From positions 1 to 5,386 of the forward strand of contig JACOSF010000153.1 in the NCBI GenBank assembly GCA_016179005.1: a DNA stretch of 5,386 bases, read 5' to 3'. Source of the stretch: Acidobacteriota bacterium. Lineage in GTDB: Bacteria; Acidobacteriota; Terriglobia; Acidiferrales; UBA7541. Numbering within the stretch: position 1 is the first letter of the stretch; each line of letters begins with the position of its first letter. A model generated the notes under the pieces. It worked only from the letters and a program-made list of their open reading frames with translations, did no database searches and had not been told where the DNA came from. The position numbers and the translations under genes are program-made. Shown in pieces: positions 1 through 5,172 of the stretch.

Positions 1-505
1 GACGTACGGCGGGCTTGCCGGGCGCGACCTCGACGCCATCGCCGTGGGGCTCAACGAAGCGCTCGAAGAGGATTACCTGAATTACCGCATCGTTTCCACC
101 GCTTATCTCGGCAACCACATTTCGAAGGAAGGTGTGCCGATCGTGCAGCCGCCCGGCGGGCACGCCATCTATCTCGACGCGCGCGCGTTTCTGCCGCATA
201 TCCCGCCTGGAGAATTTCCGGGCGTAGCTCTGGCGTGCGCGCTGTACATAGAAGGCGGCATCCGCTCGGTGGAGATCGGCACTCTGATGTTCGGCGAGCA
301 CGCGGCCATGGACCTGGTGCGGCTGGCCATTCCCCGCCGCGTGTACACGCAGAGCCACATTGACTACGTCATCGAAGTGATCCTGGAAGTGTGGCAGCAG
401 CGCGCGCAGATCCGCGGGCTTGCGCTGACCCACGAAGCCCCGTTCCTGCGGCACTTCACGGCGCGGTTCAAGCCAGCGAAAGTAGAAGAGGTGAAGGAAG
501 TATAG
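1..505 (+). CDS. tnaA: Tryptophanase (tryptophan indole-lyase), C-terminal part
   Basis: PLP-dependent beta-eliminating lyase, cytoplasmic, converting L-tryptophan and water to indole, pyruvate and ammonia. Only the last 167 residues are here (first full codon at nt 2; full enzymes are about 470 residues), so the PLP-binding lysine is upstream of the window. Seen: TYGGLAGRD at the 5' edge, then PPGGHAIYLDA, a block close to E. coli TnaA (ALYIEGGIRSVEIG), RLAIPRRVYTQSHIDYVIE and the family-typical end LRHFTARFK. Tyrosine phenol-lyase is the close alternative. As I recall the family, that enzyme has an Arg in the RSMERG block that reads the tyrosine hydroxyl; here the block reads RSVEIG with Ile (nt 275-277), as in tryptophanases. 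The GTG at 44 is internal, because the homology runs unbroken upstream of it. The C-terminus carries a short extra tail (PAKVEEVKEV) encoded by a polypurine repeat. Family call is firm; substrate choice is likely. Confidence 0.93.
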   Translation, partial: TYGGLAGRDLDAIAVGLNEALEEDYLNYRIVSTAYLGNHISKEGVPIVQPPGGHAIYLDARAFLPHIPPGEFPGVALACALYIEGGIRSVEIGTLMFGEHAAMDLVRLAIPRRVYTQSHIDYVIEVILEVWQQRAQIRGLALTHEAPFLRHFTARFKPAKVEEVKEV

Positions 506-567
506 GAAGTAGAGGAAAAACAGAACCGGCCAAAGAATGTGCGCGTCCGTTTCCTCCACCTCCTCTA
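483..567. repeat. Polypurine/polypyrimidine imperfect inverted repeat around the tnaA stop
   Basis: Purine-rich 483-499 (tagaagaggtgaaggaa) matches the reverse complement of pyrimidine-rich 551-567 at 15 of 17 positions. A second purine copy at 503-518 (taggaagtagaggaaa) matches the reverse complement of 550-565 at 13 of 16. The two purine copies therefore compete for one pyrimidine partner. The purine side also contains direct repeats (aagtaga at 480 and 507, gaagta at 497 and 506). It could act as a transcript-end hairpin for tnaA, but there is no GC-rich stem and no clean T-run, so a classical intrinsic terminator is not supported. It may be no more than a degenerate low-complexity tract. 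Confidence 0.5.
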
Positions 568-576
568 TCTCATTTA
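563..576 (+). repeat. 14-nt direct repeat, copy 1 (leader of the radical SAM gene)
   Basis: The sequence ctctatctcattta is identical here and at 2657-2670, upstream of the deoxynucleoside kinase. Both copies sit in pyrimidine-rich leaders ahead of TG-N-TA(G/C)AAT elements. The distance from the repeat to the -10 hexamer differs: 27 nt intervene here against 18 nt in the second copy. It is therefore not a fixed -35 element in both places. Function unknown. Confidence 0.5.
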
Positions 577-600
577 GTTTCTCCATCCCGTCGTCTTCTT

Positions 601-617
601 TGTTAGAATCCCAAGCA
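601..617 (+). promoter_or_regulatory. Extended -10 promoter giving a leaderless start for the radical SAM gene
   Basis: TG at 601-602, one base, then TAGAAT at 604-609 (5 of 6 to TATAAT): a textbook extended -10. Eight bases separate the hexamer from the ATG at 618, so a transcript starting about 7 nt downstream would begin at or within a base or two of the A of the ATG. No Shine-Dalgarno is present. No good -35 is found at 16-18 bp, which the TG extension may compensate for. Spacing and sequence parallel the site upstream of the kinase gene. Confidence 0.6.
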
Positions 618-2645
618 ATGCCGAGTACAAGTTTCGTCCCCTTGCGGCAACTGGGGGCTGAGAAGTCCCCGGAGGCGCCGGCGTTGCCGCCTGCGCTGAA
701 GAAGCTGCACATCTATTTGATCAAACCCTCGCAATATGATGGTGACGGGTATGTGGTGCGCCACTGGCGCGGCGTGCTGCCGAGCAACACGCTGGCGTGC
801 CTAGCGGGCCTCACCGAGGACGTAATCCGCAAAAAGTCGCTGGGGGCGTCGCTGCGCATCAAGCTCCACCTGCTGGATGAAAGCGTGGACCGCGTGCCGG
901 TGGAACGCATCTGCCGCTCGCAGCGCGGCGCGCGCACCATGACCATCGTCAGCCTGGTCGGCGTCCAGACCAGCCAGTTTCCACGCGCCGCGGACCTGGC
1001 CATGCAGTTCCGCCAGGCCGGCCTGACGGTGATGATCGGCGGCTTCCACGTAAGCGGTTACCTGGCGATGATCGGAAAAATCCCGCCGGAGATTCAGCGT
1101 CTGCTGGACGCGGGCGTCACCATCGTCAAGGGCGAGGTCGAGGAGACGTGGAGCCAACTCCTGCGCGACGCGGTCACCGGCCGCCTGAAGCCTGTTTACG
1201 ATTTCATCGACGACAAGCCCGACCTCTACGAAAAGCCGCTGCCGGTGATCCGCAAGGAGTACCTGCGCAAGTTCGTAGCTTCCAACTTTGGCACGCTGGA
1301 CTGCGGGCGCGGCTGCCCCTTCGAGTGCAGCTTCTGCACAATTATCAATGTGCAGGGTCGCAAGATGCGCTTCCGCTCTCCGGAGCGCATCGCCGAGTCG
1401 GTGCGCCACAACTACCATGAGCACGGCATCAGCTTCTATTTCATTACCGACGACAATTTCGCGCGCAACCGCAGCTGGGAAGCCATCTTCGACGTGTTCA
1501 TCCGCCTGCGCGAGGAAGAGCAGATTCCCGTTCAATTCATGATGCAGGTGGACGTGCTCTCTTGGAAGATCGAAAACTTTGTCGAAAAGGCGAGGCGCGC
1601 GGGCTGTACCAACGTCTTCATCGGCATGGAGAGCGTCAACGCAGAAAACCTGAAGGCCGCCGGCAAGCGGCAGAACCACGTCGAGGAGTACCGGCAACTC
1701 ATCGAGGCCTATCGCGGCGCGGAGATTTCCACGCACGTGGGCTACATCGTCGGCTTCCCCGCGGACACGGCTGATTCGCTGCGTCGCGACATCGAGCACT
1801 TGATTCACGAAGTGCAGCCTGACCACGCCTCCTTCTTCATCCTGATGCCGCTGCCCGGCTCCCAGGACCACCTGGAAATGTTCCGCCGCGGCGAATGGAT
1901 GCACCCCGACTTCAACCTTTACGACTCGACCCACGAGGTGACCCGCCACCCCAATTTGAAGGACGGCGCGCTGCCCCGCGCCTACCGCGAAGCCTGGCGC
2001 TCTTTCTACAGCTTCGAAAACATGAAGGCCGTGCTGCGTCGCGCCCCGGCTCGCCTTTACTGGAACCATCTCCTTCGGTTCATGTGGTACAAGAATTCCG
2101 TGATGACGGAAGACCGTCACCCCATGCTCAGCGGCTTCTTCCGCCTGAAGGGTCGCACGCACCGCCGCCCCGGTTTTCCGCGGGTTTCGCGCTGGGAATA
2201 CATGCGCACGCGGGTGCGGGAGGTGCGCGAGTATTTCGCCGGGGCGCTGCGTATCCTTCTGGAGATGGAAGAGCTCTGGCTGCAGACGCGGCGTCCGAGC
2301 GAGGCCGAACAGCGCATCGTCGAGGAAGTCAACCGTATTCGCGAGTCCGCCCGCGGGAAGTTGCGGCTCGCCGACCTGCAACTCGCGCACATGCGCGCCA
2401 AGATGCATTTCCCGGCGGTACGCGTGCCTTCCAAGCTCCATTTACTCTGGGCGCGCTGGTATCCGCTGCTGGCCCCGGGCAAGGTTTACACGCGCGCCGA
2501 CCTCGACAATTTCTGGCTAACCACCAAGCAGCGCTGGCACGAGCGCCAGTGGCTGCGCATCCCGCCACACCTCGTCGCGTTCAACATGTTTCGCGACGCC
2601 CAGCTCCAGCTGATGTTTTTCATGCACCTGGTGCGACCGCACTGA
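618..2645 (+). CDS. B12-binding-domain radical SAM protein, substrate unknown
   Basis: A 675-residue protein. The N-terminal ~200 residues look like the Rossmann-type cobalamin-binding domain of class B-like radical SAM enzymes, with IVSLVGVQTSQFPRA followed by GGFHVSG (GGFH at residues 141-144). No DxHxxG is visible, so any cobalamin would be bound without a lower His ligand. The radical SAM core follows (about 225-430): CGRGCPFECSFC, with the CxxxCxxC cluster ligands at C233, C237 and C240, then ITDDNFARN, FIGMESVN and GYIVGFPAD. Residues from about 450 to the end, rich in Arg, Trp and Tyr, match no domain I recognise. Relatives act in hopanoid, bacteriochlorophyll and natural-product chemistry, but nothing here fixes the substrate. 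ATG 618 is preferred over in-frame ATG 537, whose 27-residue extension is a Ser-rich translation of the pyrimidine tract and lies upstream of the promoter. The gene appears to be its own transcription unit. Confidence 0.88.
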   Translation: MPSTSFVPLRQLGAEKSPEAPALPPALKKLHIYLIKPSQYDGDGYVVRHWRGVLPSNTLACLAGLTEDVIRKKSLGASLRIKLHLLDESVDRVPVERICRSQRGARTMTIVSLVGVQTSQFPRAADLAMQFRQAGLTVMIGGFHVSGYLAMIGKIPPEIQRLLDAGVTIVKGEVEETWSQLLRDAVTGRLKPVYDFIDDKPDLYEKPLPVIRKEYLRKFVASNFGTLDCGRGCPFECSFCTIINVQGRKMRFRSPERIAESVRHNYHEHGISFYFITDDNFARNRSWEAIFDVFIRLREEEQIPVQFMMQVDVLSWKIENFVEKARRAGCTNVFIGMESVNAENLKAAGKRQNHVEEYRQLIEAYRGAEISTHVGYIVGFPADTADSLRRDIEHLIHEVQPDHASFFILMPLPGSQDHLEMFRRGEWMHPDFNLYDSTHEVTRHPNLKDGALPRAYREAWRSFYSFENMKAVLRRAPARLYWNHLLRFMWYKNSVMTEDRHPMLSGFFRLKGRTHRRPGFPRVSRWEYMRTRVREVREYFAGALRILLEMEELWLQTRRPSEAEQRIVEEVNRIRESARGKLRLADLQLAHMRAKMHFPAVRVPSKLHLLWARWYPLLAPGKVYTRADLDNFWLTTKQRWHERQWLRIPPHLVAFNMFRDAQLQLMFFMHLVRPH

Positions 2646-2656
2646 TTCACCGGGTT

Positions 2657-2670
2657 CTCTATCTCATTTA
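2657..2670 (+). repeat. 14-nt direct repeat, copy 2 (leader of the kinase gene)
   Basis: Identical to ctctatctcattta at 563-576. Here its end overlaps the candidate -35 element TTTACT (2667-2672), so in this copy it lies where sigma factor or an activator would touch the promoter. Similarity to the first leader resumes downstream, with TGTTACAATTCC here against TGTTAGAATCC there. Confidence 0.5.
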
Positions 2671-2694
2671 CTTCCCCTGCTTCCCTGTTACAAT
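2667..2694 (+). promoter_or_regulatory. Promoter giving a leaderless or near-leaderless start for the kinase gene
   Basis: Candidate -35 TTTACT (2667-2672, 4 of 6 to TTGACA), a 16-bp spacer, and an extended -10 of TG at 2686-2687 plus TACAAT at 2689-2694 (5 of 6). Exactly 8 bases follow before the ATG at 2703, as in the promoter upstream of the radical SAM gene. No Shine-Dalgarno precedes the ATG (the bases there are ttccgcgcg), which fits leaderless translation. The promoter lies wholly in the 57-nt gap after the radical SAM stop, so the kinase need not depend on read-through. Confidence 0.65.
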
Positions 2695-2702
2695 TCCGCG
2701 CG

Positions 2703-3353
2703 ATGAGCACGCCCGCCTTCAAGCCCCCGCGCTACATCGCCGTGGAAGGGCCCATCCGCGTGGGCAAGAGCACGCTGGCGAAAGTCCTCGCCGACCGGCT
2801 GCACGCCCGCCGCGTCTTTGACTGCGAGGACAACCCCTTCCTCTCCGATTTCTACCAGGAAAAGGACGGCGCGGCCTTCCGCGCGCAGATGTATTTTCTG
2901 TTCGAGCGGCAGCGGCGGCTGCGCGAAGCCAATCCGGCGGAGATTCCCAGCGCGGTGGTCAGCGATTTTCTCTTCGAGAAAGACAAGATCTTCGCCTACG
3001 TCAACTTGGACGACACTGAACTGAAGCTGTACGAGCAGTACTTCGAGATGTTTGCCACCGGCTTGGCCGCGCCGGATCTGGTGATCTACCTTCAGGCCAA
3101 GCCCGAAGTTCTTCGCCAGCGCATCGCCCGCAAGGCCGACCCGGCCGAGGAACTCATCTCGCTGGAGTACCTCGAAGAAGTGAGCCGCGCCTACGAGCAC
3201 TTCTTCTTCCGCTATTCGGCGTCGGACCTGCTCGTGGTGAACACCTCGGAGATTGATTTCGTGGAGCGCAACGAGGACTTACAGGAACTGCTGCGCCGCT
3301 TGCAGCAACCGGTCAAGGGCACGCAGTATTTCCTGCCCCTCGGTCCGAGTTAG
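2703..3353 (+). CDS. Deoxynucleoside kinase (dNK/dGK-type P-loop kinase)
   Basis: A 216-residue cytoplasmic kinase that transfers phosphate from a nucleoside triphosphate to the 5'-OH of a deoxynucleoside in DNA-precursor salvage. Seen in order: P-loop GPIRVGKST (residues 16-24, Lys22), the substrate-pocket motif EDNPFL (42-47), AQMYFLFERQ (61-70, with the Gln expected to face the base), SDFLFEKDKIFA (87-98) in the place of the family's D-R-S segment, PDLVIYLQA (124-132), and a LID-like RQRIARK (138-144) followed by EEL. Length matches bacterial family members. The LID shows one Arg after the first (R140, R143), while many members have a third in an RxxRxR pattern; here that position is Ala145. 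The P-loop has Arg19 where Gly is more usual. Purine versus pyrimidine preference cannot be read safely. ATG 2703 is set by the promoter spacing and by the P-loop lying close to the N-terminus. Confidence 0.9.
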   Translation: MSTPAFKPPRYIAVEGPIRVGKSTLAKVLADRLHARRVFDCEDNPFLSDFYQEKDGAAFRAQMYFLFERQRRLREANPAEIPSAVVSDFLFEKDKIFAYVNLDDTELKLYEQYFEMFATGLAAPDLVIYLQAKPEVLRQRIARKADPAEELISLEYLEEVSRAYEHFFFRYSASDLLVVNTSEIDFVERNEDLQELLRRLQQPVKGTQYFLPLGPS

Positions 3354-3365
3354 CGCGCTGCGGCA

Positions 3366-3388
3366 TGCACCAGTGCAACTCAGGCACT
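3366..3388. other. Overlapping dyads downstream of the kinase gene (weak terminator or operator candidate)
   Basis: GTGC at 3373-3376 can pair with GCAC on either side: upstream in tgcac-ca-gtgca (3366-3377), or downstream in agtgc-7 nt-gcact (3372-3388). The downstream hairpin has only 5 bp and is followed by attgaacattt rather than a T-run, so it would be a poor terminator. The upstream dyad has too small a loop for RNA and looks more like a protein-binding dyad. It lies about 35 bp upstream of the receiver gene's -35. No function is established. Confidence 0.2.
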
Positions 3389-3411
3389 ATTGAACATTTG
3401 GAAATAATTTG

Positions 3412-3440
3412 TTGACCCGTTCCCGGAACTGAGTTAAAAA
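3412..3440 (+). promoter_or_regulatory. Sigma70-type promoter of the receiver gene
   Basis: TTGACC at 3412-3417 (5 of 6 to TTGACA), a 17-bp spacer and TAAAAA at 3435-3440 (4 of 6 to TATAAT). The surrounding DNA is AT-rich (tttggaaataattt just upstream), unlike the rest of the window. A start near 3447 would give a leader of roughly 37 nt that carries the Shine-Dalgarno. A short dyad, aact-g-agtt (3427-3435), overlaps the spacer and the -10 and could be an operator. Confidence 0.45.
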
Positions 3441-3473
3441 CTGGCGACTCGGTATCCTGCGGTTCCACGATGC

Positions 3474-3480
3474 AAGGAGG
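3474..3480 (+). promoter_or_regulatory. Strong Shine-Dalgarno of the receiver gene
   Basis: AAGGAGG, complementary to the 3' end of 16S rRNA, with only 3 bases (aaa) before ATG 3484. The spacing is short, but the match is the best in the window and supports this start. It contrasts with the two upstream genes, which have none. Confidence 0.75.
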
Positions 3481-3483
3481 AAA

Positions 3484-3858
3484 ATGGACCAGGAGCGAAA
3501 GCCTGTCATTCTTGTTGTGGACGATGAACTCTCCCTCCGGTATTTGTATCGCGATACACTCCTTCTTCATGGGTATGAAGTCCTTCTCGCCACTACCAAG
3601 GAAGAAGCCATCCAGGTAATCTCCACGCAGGAAGTGGACGGAATTGTTTGCGACATCCAGCTTCCAGGCAACGGCGTGAAGATGTACGAGTACTTGCTGA
3701 TGAAACACCCGGAGTTGCGCGGGCGCTTCATCTTCGTTACGGGCAGCGTGGAAAAGAAGGAATTTGTCGAGCGCACGCACAATGCAACGCCTTGCCTGCT
3801 GAAGCCGTTTCCCATGAGGCAGCTCCTTGAAGTCATGAAGACCGCCCTGGCAGGCTGA
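3484..3858 (+). CDS. Stand-alone response-regulator receiver (CheY-like) protein
   Basis: A 124-residue single receiver domain with no output domain. Seen: ILVVDDE with the acidic metal-binding pair D13 and D14, the phospho-acceptor D57 in VCDIQLPG, T86 in FVTG and K107 in LKPF. All residues needed for phosphorylation and signalling are therefore present. The segment HPELRGRFIFVTGSVEKKEF followed by CLLKPF resembles receivers attached to hybrid histidine kinases, so it may have come from one or work in a phosphorelay with one. No kinase, phosphotransferase or target is encoded nearby, so the pathway is unknown. Its GC is about 52% (188 of 360 bases counted over 3481-3840), against about 68% in sampled 60-base blocks of the neighbouring genes, and its codon use is less G/C-biased. 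This could reflect later acquisition. It has its own promoter and Shine-Dalgarno. Confidence 0.93.
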   Translation: MDQERKPVILVVDDELSLRYLYRDTLLLHGYEVLLATTKEEAIQVISTQEVDGIVCDIQLPGNGVKMYEYLLMKHPELRGRFIFVTGSVEKKEFVERTHNATPCLLKPFPMRQLLEVMKTALAG

Positions 3859-4018
3859 GCTCCACCCGCGGCTACCCGGTTCGGGCGTGCTTTGCTCGTC
3901 CCTGGCCCCTGTCCCCTGATCCCTTCTTGAATGCTTGCGCCACCCTCGCCTGTGCGTCTATGCTTCGCGGACACTCCTGCGAGGCGCGGGAGCTGGTGCA
4001 ATCGGGAAAGGCGGAGTC
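3859..4018 (+). other. 160-nt intergenic region between the receiver and asparaginase-like genes
   Basis: It contains a small GC hairpin, cccg-gtt-cggg (3875-3885), followed by cgtgcttt, which is at best a weak terminator for the receiver gene. An imperfect period-7 tandem follows at 3899-3918 (tccctgg, cccctg, tcccctg). A possible promoter, TTGCGC (3935-3940) with TATGCT (3959-3964) at 18 bp, is poor and unconvincing. The region ends with an AAAGG Shine-Dalgarno (4007-4011), 7 bases before ATG 4019. I see no small gene in it. Confidence 0.4.
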
Positions 4019-5161
4019 ATGGACAACTGGACACGGCGCAAATTCTTTCTGACCACTCTGGCCGGCAGCGTAGCCGCCGGCGCGCGCGACTTGCTGGGCG
4101 CGCAAGCCCCGGCGGCCCAGGCCGCGGCGCAAGGCACGCGGCCGCTAATCGTCTCCAGCGCCAACGGCTTGAATGCGCTCACGCTCGGCATGGGACTGCT
4201 GAAGCGCGGATTGGACACGCTCGAGGCGGTGGTCTCCACGGTGAACGTGGTCGAAGACGACCCCAACGACAACTCCGTGGGCTACGGCGGGCTGCCCAAC
4301 GAGGACGGCGACGTCGAGCTGGATGCCAGCGTGATGCACGGCCCCACACGCCGCGCTGGCTCGGTGGGCTCCATTCGCCACATCAAGAATCCGTCCAAGG
4401 TAGCCAAGCTGGTAATGGAGCGCACCGACCACCTCATGCTGGTGGGCCCGGGCGCGCAGCGCTTCGCCGAGGCGCACGGCTTCGAGCGCATCAATCTTCT
4501 CACTGAGGATTCACGGCGGCGATGGCTGGCCTGGAAAGAAACCATGAGCGACATGGACTCCTGGGGACCCGGACTTTCCAGCCCCGATTGGAAGGAAAAA
4601 ATGTCCGGCATGCTCCCAGCAAACATGAGCGAGGAGGAAAAGGCCGCGGAGCTCGCCTACATGCGCGAACTGATCCTGCACCCGCCCACCGGCACGATCA
4701 ATTGCCTCGCGGTAAACGAAAAGGGCGACATCTCCGGCACCACCACCACTTCCGGCCTCGCTTGGAAACTTGCCGGACGCGTGGGCGATTCGCCGATTAT
4801 TGGCGCCGGGCTTTTTGTGGATAACGAAGTTGGCGCGGCGGGCTCCACCGGCCGCGGCGAGGAGAACATCAAGATCTGCGGCGGACACACCATCGTGGAG
4901 ATGATGCGCAAGGGGATGTCACCCACGGATGCGTGTCTGGAAGCGTGCAAGCGTGTGGCCTGGAGCTACAACGACGACAAGACGCGCCTGCGCAAATTCA
5001 ACATTACCTTCTATGCGCTCAACAAGGACGGCTTCCACGGCGGCGCTGTGCTCTGGGGCACGCCTTCGCGCAGCGGCCGACGGCCCAGCTACGCCGTGCA
5101 CAACGGCGTCGAAGCCAAGCTGATGCCCTGCTCGCCGCTGTTTGAGACCGCAGCCAGCTAG
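4019..5161 (+). CDS. Tat-exported glycosylasparaginase-type Ntn hydrolase (N4-(beta-N-acetylglucosaminyl)-L-asparaginase family)
   Basis: A 380-residue precursor. Family enzymes cut themselves into two chains, and the new N-terminal Thr hydrolyses the GlcNAc-Asn bond or other beta-aspartyl amides. The N-terminus is a twin-arginine signal: TRRKFFLTT, a hydrophobic Ala-rich stretch, and likely cleavage near AQA (residues 28-30), so the enzyme should act outside the cytoplasm. The family body follows: VVEDDPNDNSVGYGG, HIKNPSKVAKLVME and LMLVGPGAQRFA. The nucleophile is T226 in TGTINCLAV. T244 (TTSG), R254 and D257 (RVGDSP) and T277/G278 (STGRGEE) have the same spacing from it as the known catalytic and substrate residues of the Flavobacterium enzyme. 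Odd points: Gly225 replaces the usual Asp before the nucleophile; Ala48 sits where that enzyme has a substrate-pocket Trp; the linker before the cut site is longer. ATG 4019 is chosen because it places the Tat motif at the N-terminus and has AAAGG at 4007-4011. Confidence 0.9.
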   Translation: MDNWTRRKFFLTTLAGSVAAGARDLLGAQAPAAQAAAQGTRPLIVSSANGLNALTLGMGLLKRGLDTLEAVVSTVNVVEDDPNDNSVGYGGLPNEDGDVELDASVMHGPTRRAGSVGSIRHIKNPSKVAKLVMERTDHLMLVGPGAQRFAEAHGFERINLLTEDSRRRWLAWKETMSDMDSWGPGLSSPDWKEKMSGMLPANMSEEEKAAELAYMRELILHPPTGTINCLAVNEKGDISGTTTTSGLAWKLAGRVGDSPIIGAGLFVDNEVGAAGSTGRGEENIKICGGHTIVEMMRKGMSPTDACLEACKRVAWSYNDDKTRLRKFNITFYALNKDGFHGGAVLWGTPSRSGRRPSYAVHNGVEAKLMPCSPLFETAAS

Positions 5162-5172
5162 ACCTTTTCGGC

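Noticed and set aside
44..46. GTG at 44 as the start of the first gene
   Set aside because: Tryptophanase homology continues upstream to the window edge, so this is an internal Val codon of a truncated gene.
1..505. Tyrosine phenol-lyase as the identity of the first gene
   Set aside because: The specificity block reads RSVEIG with Ile, as in tryptophanases, not the Arg-bearing RSMERG of tyrosine phenol-lyase.
537..617. ATG at 537 as the start of the radical SAM protein
   Set aside because: The extra 27 residues are a Ser/Phe-rich reading of the pyrimidine tract, there is no Shine-Dalgarno, and the extended -10 at 601-609 lies downstream of it.
801..2441. Long open frame of 546 codons on the minus strand opposite the radical SAM gene
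   Set aside because: It is an antisense shadow of a G/C-biased gene: rich in Ala, His and Val, with no recognisable motif, while the plus strand carries clear CxxxCxxC and core motifs.
1895..2821. Plus-strand frame of 308 codons crossing the radical SAM/kinase junction
   Set aside because: Composition is Arg/Pro/Ala-rich as expected of a shifted frame, it spans two real genes and the promoter between them, and it has no domain.
618..3353. The radical SAM protein and deoxynucleoside kinase as a two-gene nucleotide-modifying defence system
   Set aside because: The kinase has its own promoter in the gap, both proteins look like housekeeping-type families, and no defence-associated gene is nearby. 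The idea has no positive support.
3390..3420. Sigma54 promoter upstream of the receiver gene
   Set aside because: No TGGC-N-TTGC type -24/-12 pair is present; TTGACC with TAAAAA at 17 bp fits sigma70 better.
3313..3780. Minus-strand frame of 155 codons across the kinase/receiver gap
   Set aside because: It lies opposite two real plus-strand genes, has no motif, and covers the receiver promoter and Shine-Dalgarno.
3935..4018. TTG at 3935 as the start of the asparaginase-like protein
   Set aside because: It would bury the twin-arginine signal 28 residues inside the protein; ATG 4019 puts it at the N-terminus with an AAAGG at suitable spacing.
3931..4506. Plus-strand frame of 191 codons overlapping the asparaginase-like gene
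   Set aside because: Arg/Gly/Ala-rich out-of-frame reading; the overlapping frame has full family homology.
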